This document shows, one piece after another, positions 1-12,668 of a stretch of 64,000 nucleotides of DNA. The notes beneath the pieces are model-generated. The model was given only the letters and a program-made list of their open reading frames with translations, made no database searches and was not told the DNA's origin. Source of the stretch: Owenia fusiformis (lineage: Eukaryota > Annelida > Polychaeta > Sabellida > Oweniidae); contig CAIIXF020000007.1 of the NCBI GenBank assembly GCA_903813345.2, forward strand, positions 8,683,730-8,747,729, given 5' to 3'. A program made the position numbers and the translations under genes. Each line of letters begins with the position of its first letter. Position 1 is the first letter of the stretch.

Positions 1-433
1 GGGTGGTCCAACAGGGTCCCAGCAAGTTTTTCCATCATTTGCAAGATAGATAGTCTTGCATCTCATGTTGCATCTGGTACAGGCCTCGTATACGAGCTCC
101 TGGACAAGACCCAACGCCTGGCCGGTCTGATTGCTCAAGTAAGAATAGGGAAACCAGTCTCCATCAACTGCAAGCAGCCAAGTCCTGAAACAAGAGTCGT
201 GCTCCCTAAAATTGTATCATGAATATTATTCGTTGTGCAATAATAGATAATCTGGTAACGTTGTTGCGTGCTTGTTTCACAATATCCTAGAAACGTACTG
301 TTACCGAAGTCACTTACTTTTCTCTCATGGGCAATGGAAGGTCCAGATTGAGCTTGAATGGGCTGTCGTTGTCTGGACACAATTCTGCAAAGACTCCCGT
401 CAACAAAAGTGCCACTATTACAGGAAGATACAT
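1..433 (-). CDS. Secreted solute-binding-like protein, N-terminal part
   Basis: Two coding exons are visible and the gene runs off the left edge. Exon 318-441 contains the ATG at 433, preceded by a strong acceptor (TTTTTCAG). It encodes a signal peptide starting MYLPVIVALLLTGVFA, then ELCPDNDSPF, and ends at GTAAGT in phase 2. Exon 1-184 follows a TTTCAG acceptor and restores the frame, giving KTWLLAVDGDWFPYSYLS, a Gly-rich turn, then VQELVYEACTRC and CKTIYLANDGKTCW. The pattern hydrophobic-VDG-x-W/Y-P-x-Y, then G-x2-x-G-hydrophobic, then VxExC resembles the first lobe of bacterial family-3 (SBP_bac_3) amino-acid binding proteins, here with extra cysteines. Function is inferred only; a ligand-binding secreted protein is likely. 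Upstream lie a 5'UTR intron (442-731), a non-coding exon about 732-790 and a TATA box. The start is chosen for the signal peptide and clean acceptor. Confidence 0.6.
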
Positions 434-817
434 CTTGGTGCCTGAAAAACAAGACAACCCGACGTACAATTTTACCCTCCAGTTCTTAAACCAAAATAGT
501 CCCAACCCATTATGAATGCAAGGAGATTGAAATTATCGAGGATAAATTCAAGATGCAGTTCTCGGTTATGAAGTTTTTTACTCATTGTAATTTATTCCAA
601 GTTCCAGAACAAGAAAAAATGTTGACAAAAATATAACCAGAGAATGTAGCATTATATGAGATACCTGGTTACATACAAATTACTTTATCAGCATTGAACT
701 AATACAACAGAAAATACAGAAAATTACTTACGGAGCGTTTCCTTCTGCTGAAACAGACGACGTCTTCTCGTATACTGGTGATCGTAGGGCGAAAGCGGAT
801 AAAAATGTTGCAGACTG

Positions 818-825
818 TTTATATA
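818..825 (-). promoter_or_regulatory. TATA box of the solute-binding-like gene
   Basis: Reads TATATAAA on the minus strand. About 30 bases downstream would begin a short non-coding first exon ending at a consensus donor (CCGTAAGTAA, exon edge at 732). That exon would splice to the acceptor eight bases before the ATG at 433. Confidence 0.5.
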
Positions 826-1788
826 TCCTCCGTCATAATAAACTCACATAAAAAGCATTTGATTTACTCAAGCATGAACGCTGAGAGAGCACTACATGAT
901 TGGGCAAAATAATTATTGCGGGTGAAATGACATTCATTCATTGGTCAATGTTTTTTTGGCATGGTTTACGTGCTAATTGTTGAAAAGGCGTTTGATTTCA
1001 GTAACGTACATGTATTTTGATTATCCAATAGTACTACTAATAGATCCCATATTCCAAAAATGGGCATGCTTGCACCATGGGTGGATCCATCATAGGAGAG
1101 AGAGTGTAAAGCAAAATATCGGAATTCACTCATTCATTCAAAAATTCCACGTGGAATTCTATTGATGCCTCTACCTGGCGACAACTCGGGTCCCAGTCCC
1201 TTATGACTACAGGGTGGGCCAATAAAAATTGGAACATTTTTCTATTTATTCAGTTGCCTTTATTGCATTGTAAACCACAAAATTATGATTATTTGTGAAA
1301 ATGTTAAAGATAAAAACATGTATAATCATTTTTGGCTCGTCGTGATGATCTGTATACCTCGTGCTTCATGAAAAATTACCAATATTTCTTTGCTTGAGAC
1401 ATCAATGCTGAAAATACAATTTCTTTCATTCCATACAATATGCACTTTCAAATGGCCTCAACACAATTTCCATCAATTAAAACATATTTAATCTCCAGGG
1501 GAAGCAAACATGCCTCCCTTGGATGATATAACTGAACTGACCTCAGCTTTTTTTTCAATCATTTAAGCCATGTATTACTATCAAATATAGCTCAGACTGA
1601 TTGTCAAAGGTGGGTGGAGGACATATTTTTGATGAAATCCTTGTGATCGAGAAGCCATCTAATTCCAATCATTATATAATGTACCATGTGTTAAATTATG
1701 CACTTTCACCGAATGACCGAATTCATCTCAATACTAAGACTTAAAGATGCCAGTTTGAAAGTGAAAATATTTTGAGTTAGGACATCGT

Positions 1789-1860
1789 GGGGATGTAGCT
1801 CAGTGGTAGAGCGCTTGCTTCGCATGTAAGAGGCCCCGGGTTCAACTCCCGGCATCTCCA
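1789..1860 (+). tRNA. tRNA-Ala (anticodon CGC)
   Basis: A 72-base cloverleaf. The acceptor stem GGGGATG pairs with CATCTCC and contains the G3:U70 wobble that specifies alanine. It has A-box TAGCTCAGTGGTAGA, anticodon loop TTCGCAT, B-box GGTTCAACTCC and discriminator A. A T-run (ATATTTT, 1864-1870) follows as a Pol III terminator. There is no intron and no encoded CCA. It looks functional, with one R57=A variant in the T loop. Confidence 0.95.
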
Positions 1861-2306
1861 GTAATATTTTACTTAACGGAACTTTTACTCACCACTCCCT
1901 GATCCGTTCAAAGTAACCGTGTAAGTTTGATCACATTATGCCCGAGTCACATTTGCTCCAATTCATCGGCTGGCGCCCGGCTGATTGAGTATTTTGTTCA
2001 AAACTGAACCCCCTTCTCCCTATGGCCCTGAATCTAGTTTACGTTAAGAAATATGGAAATTAACCCACGTACTCCATTTGCAACTTGACTGTATCCTGTA
2101 TCCCTTTTAAACGTGGTCACGTGGTAGGGTAGTGTGAACTATTTCAACTATAACCCGTATGATTTACGCCTCGACCGGATCATCATGTACCGTGAGCTGC
2201 TAGCGATTCGGTGGGATTCAGTCAGTGAGGTTCAGTCGGGGCATGGATTTAACCTGTGTGAACTATCATGAAACAACAAATGAAAAAGTGAATTATCTTT
2301 CTGAAC

Positions 2307-2312
2307 TTTATT
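2307..2312 (-). terminator. Polyadenylation signal of CBM14/PAN gene
   Basis: AATAAA on the minus strand (TTTCAATAAAG) lies about 160 bases after the stop codon at 2471-2473 and is followed by an A/T-rich stretch. This supports 2.47-2.50 kb as the last coding exon. Confidence 0.65.
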
Positions 2313-2470
2313 GAAAGTTTCCATGTTTATCCAGGATGATTGTGTTCAATGAATTATTACATATTTACAGCATTCGACGACTTGTGTAGTATTTTCACGT
2401 GTTATCGGGCTATGCGTGATCCCCGGTGCGAACCATATAGTCCTTCCATATCAATGGGCCAGTAAGAAGG

Positions 2471-5400
2471 TTATAAGGGTGCAGGATATGGCGAAGCTGT
2501 AAAGAGGAAAAAACAAATAATACCTTTTTCTAACAAGAGCCTGAACTTTTCAGGAAAGACAGCCATGTTAAAACCTAAATGACATTTTACACTGTTCCAC
2601 AACTAGTTACTTTGACGGAACGTCAATGTAACAGAATGGATGAACTTCCTGGATACGAGTTATTTGTTTTCTCGATTTAAACCTACTCAAGTTGCGGATT
2701 ATCATTTGGCACAAGGGTAGACAATATTATAGTCTAGCTTTAAGAAATGCCCTCCGTTTAGAATTTGATTTATAAATACAGCTGTAATTCATGTATTTAG
2801 ACCATCGCTTTTGATACGTTGACGTAAGTCGTCAAAGTAACATACTTCGGTAACAGATTTTCGTCAATGTAACAAATACGAGGGACTAAATAACGAGGGA
2901 CTAAATATATGAATTGGAAATTCACGTACAAAACAAATTCCAAATCGAAGAAATTTAAATACAGTTAGACTATATTTTCGAGCTGTGTGCCAAATGATTA
3001 TTTACAAAGTAAATAGTTTTTAATGGCATAGCGACATCTTTATTATCTTACTATAACTGATTATTAGCGCATGCGTATGTTCATTCGATTTACACTTAGT
3101 CATAGTTGAGTACATCTCGGATCAATCATTCATTTGCTAGATTTCATATGGTTAAATACTCACGACACATCATCTTTTTTATATGGTATACTGCCTTATT
3201 TTCTTCCAATGCGAGGCATATCGTGTCCTCTCTGTGAATCCAACAACTGCCATCGTTAGAGTTCCAGTCAGTGCCCAAACAAGTAACATCATTATAGCAA
3301 GCATCAAAACACGCCTCTACCGTCATACCGGCGAACCTGAACTCCCCATTCATGATCTGCGTTGCAGGGTAGGCTAACGCAGACGCTGGTATCACTAAAA
3401 TGCATTAGAGAACATTGTTTCGTTCTATTTACAAACTAAGTTTCAATCACGTTCCTGGTATTATTTCAAGGGGAGACGTACTAGTTTCAAAGTGTAAAAA
3501 CGTTAACGTTATTAGATAAAGATTGGGACACACTGAACATGCACGTACTTGTAGGTCCGGGAAGGTTCCCGGGCATAAACATTCCAACTGGTGCCGGTCT
3601 GTTCCCAGTTGGAGGCATGGGGGTAATCGGAGCCTGGGTTACTGGAGCCTGTGTTACTGGAGCCTGTGTTATGGGAGCCTGTGTTATAGGAGCTTGAGTT
3701 ATTGGGGCCTGTGTTGGTATTGCAGTGGTGGGAACTGGCGCTTGAGTTACGGGTGCCGCTGTAATAGGGGCGGCTGTAACACTAGCTGCAAAATTAAAAT
3801 GGACTGATTTTTATCATTCTATATCTCAATACGTATTAAACATACTAGCTAGTTGGCTTCTTTCGTCATTCTGGTTTACACTGAAAGATGCACGGTCAAA
3901 CTTTTTAAATAGGATAGATATAGTCATGATGCCCGAAGTCAGAGTTCTTGCTCAAGTACAAGTAAGCTTCTAAAACGTCTCTGTGTCCCTGGAACTTTTC
4001 AGACAACAATTATAGGCATAACTTTCTTAAATTTGTGCTAGTCCCAGCTAGTTCATAAATCAGACTCGAAAATTGAGCACAATTTAATGAAAATTATACA
4101 GAAACGAACAAAACCATGTATACTCGAACAAATCTACATACCACAGTTTATTTTCTTGTAATGTTTGCAATCCGCTTTAGGCACAAGATCGTTGCATGCT
4201 GTCGCCTGTGTGTGGAACCAGCAACTACTGTCCACCAAGTTGTAGTCCACGGCTAAGCATGTCGGCTCCATCCTACACGCCTCTATGCATTCCGTCCTGT
4301 TGTACTGACCAATCGCTCCGAACCTCGTCCCTCCCAAGATATGGGTGTTCATGGCCATAAAGACAAATCCTTTAATAACAGTTCGACGTAGAGATGATGC
4401 TTTTATTAAATAAGTTCAACTCATAACGGATTTGGAATACGGTAAGAGCAAAGCCAAAATGAAGACAATGGAGACTTTAAGCTTGCAATTTTTTTCACAA
4501 CGTAACCTTGAAGGCCATGAATCAATACTACAGTAATATGTATAGAGCGCAAACAAAAAAGCGTTAATTAGTCTACTGTATTTCAGATACAAGTTCAGCT
4601 TCAGTTTAGAACGGGAGATTTGCAATTTCACGTTGGTGTCAACGGGAATGATTATACTCATGACTATCGAATACTATGCTGGAAATTTTGATTTCGATGC
4701 ATGGTATAATGTATTTTGAAGAAAATGATGTATGCCATACATGTTTTAGCTCTGCATATCTTACGAAACGAGCTTGTTTAAAATATGTATCATAGAAAAT
4801 CCAGCTATATAACTATCAATGGCATATTACACGATGATGTGTAGTCTAAGTAACGGACTAAGTAAATGTATTTGTATAGGGCAATTTATACGTACAGGTT
4901 GTCGTTTCGATTTTATATGCAAGCTTAAGGTCTCCATTATGCATTTGGAAAAGCTTACACAGAAATGTCCTATTAAAGCAAAAACTATTGGAATTTCGAA
5001 ATATCGTTTTTCGTGACAATTTGTCGCCTCCGCCACATTTAGGAAGTTTTAATACTAATGTAATGTATCATAGCGCAGTCAGATGTCCCTTTGGTAGTTC
5101 GACTTTTTCAGGAAAGCAACAAACTTGGCACAGTTGTAGAAACATATGATGTGAATGAAAAATGATTTCGGGGCAATTGATTCGGGGTGGTCTTCGTGGA
5201 TTTTAAGCCTCTGACCCCCACCCCTATCAGGCGGGGAGGGGGTACATTATAATAAAATAAATAAAAATAGTTGTAAAGTATATTTCTTTAAATGACTTCA
5301 TTTGGTCATTGCTTTGAGCCTTGAAATTGAGAAAAACCTATTTTAGAAGTGGTGTTTAGGAAGGAAAATACATTTTAACCCGATTATCTAGCGTGAATTC

Positions 5401-8400
5401 ATCTTTCAAAGGGTCAAATATAGGACATCAAGTACTGTATTTCAAGAATGTGATGTCTGATCATCCTGAAAAAATTCATACTAATAGAGATATTGGTGTT
5501 AATCACTCATATGATATATGGCTTGTGTAGCTCATGTATTTTTTGAGAAAAAAATTATCGAAATTTGGATATTTAAGCCCTTGCGGCCTAGGGGTGACCA
5601 TATTTTACCATAATAATTTTTAAGATACGCGATGTTTGGGCCTCATATGAATTCTAAATGTTGCATTAAGTATTGTTTTGTCATATTATTCCTAATTAGA
5701 TGTAAAAAAATTATTGAAAATAAAAAAAAAATCAAATTTTCATTTTCGGTTCTAAAGGGCCAGGGGTAACCATATTTTACCCTAATAATTTCCCAGATAT
5801 GTAATATATGCATCTCAAATTAGCTCAAGATGTTGCATATAGTTCTGTTTTATCATACTTCTTCCTATAAGATGTAGAAAATGATCGGATATATCTAAAA
5901 AATCAAAATTTTCACTTAAGCTCTTGATGGCCCTGGGGTAACCTTATTTTACCTTAATAATTTTCTAAATATGAGACATAGTCACCTCAAATGAGCTTAA
6001 GATGGTATATTTAGTCCTGTTTTATCATATCATTCCCAAGGAGTGAAAAAATGATTGGAAATTATAAGAAAATTACATTTTCATATTACACCCCCAATCC
6101 GCAACGCTGTAAACAGTACTGAACAGTGCAGTCAGAGTACTGCACTAAATAGCAATGTACAATGCTATTCTAACACCATCTGTTTTGGACAGCGTAGTAC
6201 AGTACTGTTTTTACAGCTCAGTACTGTTTTAGAAAACAGCTGTGTACAGTACTGTTTTTACAGCACTGTTTATGAAACCATGCTGTTTGATGCAGTTTGA
6301 GATTGGTAGTAAGTTTATGATAGGTCAGGAATGACTTAATTTTACCTTAAAAATTTAAACAAAGATATATCATATTGTCTACTCAAATGAGCTCAAAATA
6401 GTGAATATAGTCTAGTTTTGTCATATTATTCCTACTGAGATATACAATAATGATTAACAGTTATAAAAAATGAACCTCAACAGCCATTTATTTATTACTA
6501 GTACCAATGGCAATACAATCTAGTTTTATAGAACATTTTCTAAGATGTGAAAATGTTTGATAAGTCCAGTTCATACTAGCATGTGTAGTAGCATTGTTAA
6601 GATTCTGTATATTATCATTTGAGTATATAATCCAAATCTATAAAACCTAATCAAAGGAGTCACAATTTATGGATTCTGACAGTCTCTCCTACAGCTACAT
6701 AGCTTGGAGCAAATCAGATCTGCTTTCAAACATTTGCATCTGTTCTCTTGACACAGGTATCTACCCCATGACCTACATTTTATGTTGTGGCTTCAGTATC
6801 AGCAGTGGGAGTAGGCCAGCCACATTCATGTGGTGATAGAAACTAAGAATGCATCAGAATGAATAAGGACTCTAGTCTTCTAATTTTAGGGTATCAAAAA
6901 AGATTTAAAGCTTAAGAACACTTGCGTAACCTCTGGGTACACCTTCTACTCCTGCAAATCAGTTGACTAAGAGTAGTAGCAGAATGCATCTAGAGATTTT
7001 ATGAAAAATGGTAAGGGCTAAACTTCGTTCATGGCCAAGTGGCCTTGAAATATCTAAGACAGGTCGTACATTCTGGAGGAATTTCCCCTCACCATAGGCC
7101 ATATGCAATCCAAATTGACATTTTCAGCACAAGTTACTGCCAGTTTAAACCACACCAAAATCAACTGTATTGACTATGATTCTTATTAGGTCATGACAGA
7201 AGCAGTCTTTGGCATGCTTCTTCATACGAGCGAATGGTGATGGCAGATACTTCACTATCGGGCGAAGATATTGCATTACCTCATTGTGAGGTCACAATCT
7301 TCTTACCATCTTCCTCCAGGGTTTCAGTTTTGATGCCTGGAAGGAAAACAGCTCCCTCTTGTTCCAACTAACTGAGGAAATCTTGCCAATTCCACAGAAG
7401 AAAATTAGAAGGATATATTTTCCTCACTGTTCCAGTTTTGTGCTGTTTGTATCTATGCTAATTAACATCAAAGTTGAATGACTAAGCTACATAGTAGATG
7501 CCAAAATAATAGACAGGGCATGTATAGTTAAACATGCTAACAGTGATATATAAAGAAAATTGGGTGATTATGCAAATATGATATTACCCACGTAAAAGTC
7601 TGCGAATAGTTCATTGCCTTGATGTCAGCTGGAATGTTTACCAGGACACTAGCTTAAAGGGGCAACAAGGTCTGTAGAAGATTCAATTTTTTTTACTTTT
7701 TCTGAGCTATCAGGGTAATATTTGGCTAAACATCTTCTTTGACATACCTATTTTCTTAAAATGTATGGATAAACTATCAATTTTAGCATTAAGAAGTGTA
7801 AATTCAGTTCAAAGCTTCTATAAAGGGAGGCCCACTTATAGATTTTTAAGATCCAAAACATTTCAAGAGGAATCAGCTGAAATAATGTTCATCCAGGGGG
7901 TTTCTTTGGAAAAAAATAAACATATACATGTATGTAAGTCTTGATGAAATATCCAAACTTGAATATATTTTGACACTGGTCCATGATCGTTGAATGGCCC
8001 CTTTGCACTAATTGTTGCACCTTTAAAACAGCACTAGAGAGACTTGTGGAACTGGAACAAGGATAGTCTAAGGAGGAAACTGAAACTGAAATGGATGGAA
8101 AAAAGAAAGTAACCACATAAATTAAGGAGGCAATGCAATGTTTTAGCCCAACAGTGAGGTTCTGCCCTTGCTCTTAAGAAGAAGCAGATTCAAGGATATT
8201 TCTCAATATTTTCAGTAAGACTGCTTCAATCATGGCCTTCAAGAGAAAGAATAATAATACTCATTACATTTAATTCTGATGTGGTTATGCTGGCATATAG
8301 GTGATGTTAAAAACTGAAAAAGTCAATTTGGATAGCATATGGTAAGGGAGAAATCCTATCAATATCTACCTGCCCATGGCCAAAGTTTAACCCTCCCCAT

Positions 8401-11400
8401 TTTTCATACAATCATTGGATGTGATGTTACATGTGTATTCTACTGCTATTGGTAGTGCTAAAATGGAATAAATGGATTGAGATTTAAATGTGTCACTGAG
8501 TTTTCTAATTGTTGTTAATCATTATCTCAGTAGGAATAAAGTGAAAAACAGACTATTTTCCCCATTTTGAGATCATTTTATCTTGAAAATTAATAACATT
8601 TGGCATTCTTGTGCCCAATCATTGACTGTCATTATTCACTGACAGAATCCTTGACAGAAGCAGCTCACCTTAAGCCCCCCCCCATCAGGCTAAGGTGACT
8701 GGACTTACTACCCTTTGCATTCATTCGACTTTCCTTCTCAAAAGAGAGCTTCGTCTTCACTCTATCAGTTTTCAATAAATCTCTGAACTCACTGCGCTAA
8801 TCAGAGTTTGTTGTCGAAATAAGGACGGCTTTCTATATGGTCATTTTCTCTGACGAAATCGCATCATTAATGTACACGCATTTAGCACTTGTTCCTTCAA
8901 GCTCGCTGATTGGTTGAGAATAGGTCAGCATGGTTTATTGCAGCTTGGGTCATAAATGCTTTAACTAAGACCCAAGCTGCCAATGGCATTGGTCATGGGG
9001 ACAGGGCTGCTAAACTCACTCCATCCTTTGCTTCTATATTATGGTAATATATGATAAAATCACCTCTGACCTGTCAAAAGCTAAAGATGTCATTTTTCAA
9101 ATTTCCATTATATTTTACATCTCCTAAGGAATAATATGACAAAACAAGAGTATATGACACAATTTTAAGCTCATTTGAGATGCATTCGTCTCATAATTAA
9201 GAAAAGTTCAAGATTAAATAAGCCCCCCCCCCCAGGCCATCATAAGCTAAAATGAAAATTTCAAATTTTAAGAAATGTCCAATCATTTTCTACATCTTAT
9301 TGGAGGTATTATGATTAAACAGAACTATATGCACCATCTTGAGCTAATTTGAGATACATATATTACAAACCTTGAAAGTTATCAAGGTAAAATATGGTTA
9401 CCCCTGGCCCTTCAGAAGCGATAATGATTTTTTTTTTTTTTTTTGAAAAGTTCCAATCATTTTTCAATCCAATTAGGAATAATATGACAAAACAAGACTC
9501 AATGCACCATTTTGAGCTCATATGAGACCCATACATTGCAAATCTTAAAAATTATTAAGGTAGAATAAGGTTACCCCTAGGCCGCAAGGTCTTAAAAATT
9601 CAATTTTCGATAATTTTTATCTCAAAAAATACATGAGCTACCCAAGCCATATTCTATATTTGTGATGAACACCTATACCCCTATTAGTATGATTTTTTCC
9701 AAGATGATCAGACATCACATTCTTGAAATACAGTACTTGATGTCCCATATTTGACCCTTTAAAATATGAATTCACGCTAAATAATTGGGTCAAAATGTAT
9801 TTTCCTCAATAAACACCACTTCTACAATCGGTTTGTCTCAATTTCAAGGCTCAGAGCAATCACCAAATGAAGTCATTTAAAAAAATTTACTTCAAAACCA
9901 TTTTTATTTATTTTTTATAATGTACCCCCTCCCCGCCTAATAGGGGTTGGGGTCAGAGACTAAAAAATCCATGAAGACCACTCCGGATCACTTGCCCCGA
10001 AATCATTTTCCACTCATATCAAGTGTTTCTACAACTGTGCCAAGTTTGTTGCTTTCCTGAAAAAGTCGAACTATAAAGGGCTCATTTCTGGACATCTGAC
10101 TGCGCTATCAGTACTAATTTGAAACAGGAAAACGTACCAAAAGGTAGTCCATCCGGAGCAGGTGTCCCTGGTGCAGGTGTTGCTGGAACAGGTACAGGAA
10201 CGGGCACCGGGAAAGGTACGGGCACTGGCACGGCAACTTTGACGGTCTTCTGGTGAACTATAATTGAAGAACTTTAACAACTTAAACCATTTTCACTGTC
10301 GGTCGTATTAAACGTTATGCTGTCGATTGTATCCTTTTAAAAGTATGATTCCATACATGTATATGATCCCAATAATATCTAAAAAGGTGCATAGTCTTAA
10401 AGATGAATAATTGTTTTCGGAAAATGACGCCCATATGAAGGCAGTTATCTGTGATTTTTCTCATTTACCTTGTTATTTTAAGGAAAGTGGGTAAATAAAA
10501 AGAGGTCATCATTTGTATGAACAAAAATTACAAGCCAGTTGATTGTTTCAAAATGAGTCAAAGCAATTGAAATACTGCGCGAGTGAAATACCTTGAATCG
10601 GACCTGGAACATGTACGGGTGTGGGTACATATACCTTCATCACAATGGGGGCTGGGGGTAAAGAAGGCTTTTGCACTGGACTTGGGGGCTGGCTGTGAAC
10701 AGCCGGAGGGTAACTGTGTGTCTGTCGCTGCATTGGTTGCATCTGCTGGTATGAATTACGTTGTGACTGTATTCGATTCTGTGAGTAGCTTTGTTGTGAT
10801 CCCATCTGGTTGGTATTACTACGCTGTTGATATTTCCCACTGGACTGTCCATAGCCCATATTATTATTCACCATATTCTGTGAGTTTTGGTATACAGAAT
10901 TTTGACGAGCGTTATTTTGCTGTCTGCCGTAACCTGTGTTCTGTGAACCAGAGGTTTGACTATTTGTAGTGCCCTTGCACTGATCATTTCTCTCGACACA
11001 TGGGTTGGAGCTCCCCCTAAAACCCCTCACCACACCTGTGCCTGGGGCGCAGCGCTTCTGCACCATTCCCCCATGGACACACTGGTAATAGATGCATGGG
11101 TTGGTATTATCCCCGCTGAACTCTCCTCCAGAACAGCCTCATAGAAAATACAATTACTGTTGTTAGAATCCATTCAAGAAGCAACATTTGGAAAACATGT
11201 AAGTAACAAAAACGTCTCTACGTTGATTTAGATTAGTTTAATTCAATCTAGAAATTAAATAAAAATTTGGTTTGAAATATTGTTTTTTATTTAAATTTCT
11301 CGCAGTATAATGTATAGCCTAATTAACTCACCAGTATTTTGAAGTTGTGCAGAAGATTCATAACTAAGACTCGCATACGATAAAAGAAGCAGACTTAACA

Positions 11401-11431
11401 AATATGTCCGAGGTGGACTAGTTTCACTCAT
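2471..11431 (-). CDS. Secreted CBM14 and double PAN/Apple-like domain protein
   Basis: Seven exons (11332-11431, 10592-11137, 10138-10257, 4142-4369, 3549-3785, 3164-3385, 2471-2496) join with every intron in phase 1 to give 492 residues. Residues 1-33: signal peptide. 34-88: chitin-binding peritrophin-A/CBM14 domain with six Cys at 35, 48, 53, 63, 80, 87 and motif NPCIYYQC. About 90-190: Gln/Asn/Ser-rich. 190-255: Pro/Val-rich. 256-331: PAN/Apple-like (TECIEAC, TCLAVDYN, SSCWFH). 332-410: Thr/Pro linker with repeated TQAPI/TQAPV. 411-484: second PAN-like domain (EACFDAC, GSCWIH). Tail PSPYPAPL. CBM14 binds chitin, so an extracellular matrix, shell, cuticle or mucus role is inferred. Exon 4 could alternatively start at the in-frame AG before GGACGAGG, shortening it. 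Intron 3 (5.8 kb) holds a foldback element. Confidence 0.85.
6091..6300. repeat. CAGTACTG-rich cluster
   Basis: About eight occurrences of CAGTACTG, ACAGTACTG or GAGTACTGCA, self-complementary words, in 200 bases. It appears only in the left arm of the foldback, so it was probably gained after the arms formed. The short open frame here is compositional. Confidence 0.6.
8941..8979. repeat. Perfect 11-bp hairpin
   Basis: CAGCTTGGGTC and GACCCAAGCTG are perfect inverted copies separated by 17 bases. They lie inside a roughly 350-base block (8640-9000) of the right foldback arm that has no counterpart in the left arm, suggesting a nested small element. Part of that block (8711-8760) resembles 14453-14505. 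Confidence 0.55.
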
Positions 11432-11489
11432 AGCGCCGTTGGAAAGACTTGACTCACAGGTGCAGTTGATTTATTAATTCCTGTCAGCA

Positions 11490-11499
11490 TATTTAAAAA
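11490..11499 (-). promoter_or_regulatory. Possible TATA-like box of CBM14/PAN gene
   Basis: TTTTAAATAT on the minus strand, 60 bases upstream of the ATG at 11431. This spacing would give a 5'UTR of about 30 bases. AT-rich context makes chance occurrence likely. Confidence 0.3.
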
Positions 11500-12668
11500 G
11501 CAATTAAATTAATAATTTTTACCAAATTCTGACATGTTTAAATAGCCCATGGGCTTTTGTTTTATTTTCCTATTTGTGGTATTCTCTGAAATTTTGAAGT
11601 CCACTATGAATACTAATATTCGTAAGCGTGATGTTATGCACGCAGTAACTTAGTATATTGTTTCCAGGAAATATCCTGTAATTAAAACATTATAAATCAG
11701 TCAACGCGAGTGAAACCTTTGCAATAAACCCAAACTAAGAGAATATGCAGCTATCATAATGCCTTAATAGAAAGGGCATGGAACGTACATAAAGCTCAAT
11801 AAACTATAATTTAAAGCAATGACCAAAACAAGGTAATAACAGTATTCTCCTTTTTTCTATGTCGGGAACTCATAAGGAAATCCAGACTCATTGATGACTT
11901 TTCAAATACACATAATTCACACTAACCTTTATATACTTTAAAAATGTCTCTTGGATAATATTACAAGTCTATGAGAGCCCGCTTTCAAAGAACATTTGTC
12001 ATTTAATGGATAATGAATGTGAACAAAATTATCAAGAAAAAGTCAAAAATTGCATTAATTGTACTCCAGTTCAGTTGGGAGAGAAATAATAGTCGACTAC
12101 AGTCAGCAAAAATTGACGCTTCTTATTTGTGAAAATACAACGATCATTAATTAAAACCGAAGCAAACCTAGCTGGGGCCGTGAATTCGTACGATCAGCAA
12201 TCCGATCCGCATTCATTTTGTCATGGTAATGAATGCATGCTGGGATTAATCTTGGACTTTTATCCGAACATTGGTGAATTCAAACAATCTTTTGGATAAA
12301 ATCATTATCTCAATCTACCTACATAAATGGATAAACTTTCGGATAAAACTTGTTAAAATTTCAATGTTAATCTTGGGATAACTCATGGATCGTACCAAAT
12401 CATCAACTGTTTATCCGAATCAATAATTCATGTACGGAGAGCCATGTGCAGTATGGCAAGTGATTTTGGAAAGATGTATTTTTGGTCAAGGGTATATTTC
12501 GACCATACATAGAACATTATATATTAAAACAATATCTTAATTTCAACAAAACTGCATAAAATGAAATAAATCTCATTTGGATTATAAAGATTTGTAATGG
12601 ATTAGTAACCCCCCTCCTCACTATCCAATAATGTTGACCTTAATTCACCGTTTCATGTCTGCTTACCC
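11500..12668. other. Intergenic, no gene seen
   Basis: AT-rich sequence between the CBM14/PAN gene and the MITE cluster. I see no splice-bounded open frame, RNA gene or long repeat here. Confidence 0.6.

Larger units (their letters stand above)
5070..10108. mobile_element. 5-kb foldback element
   Basis: The two ends are inverted copies starting ATAGCGCAGTCAGATGTCC at left and its complement at right. Similarity continues inward for roughly 2 kb per arm (about 5070-7150 and 8310-10108), broken by indels. Matching blocks include the C-rich stretch at 5215-5240 versus 9920-9955, the CATATTTTACC blocks, and the segment with GCATATGG at 7100 versus 8335. The spacer 7150-8310 has no recognisable coding region, so this is a non-autonomous foldback. 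No exact target duplication is clear, although TACTAAT occurs just outside both ends. It lies in intron 3 of the CBM14/PAN gene. Confidence 0.75.

Noticed and set aside
1209-1230. A second mariner element starting ACAGGGTGGGCC
   Set aside because: Only one terminus is visible; I found no matching opposite end nearby, so it is noted only as a solitary end.
10583-10969. A 128-residue plus-strand frame
   Set aside because: It lies opposite the Gln/Asn-rich exon of the CBM14/PAN gene, which has clean splice sites and domains.
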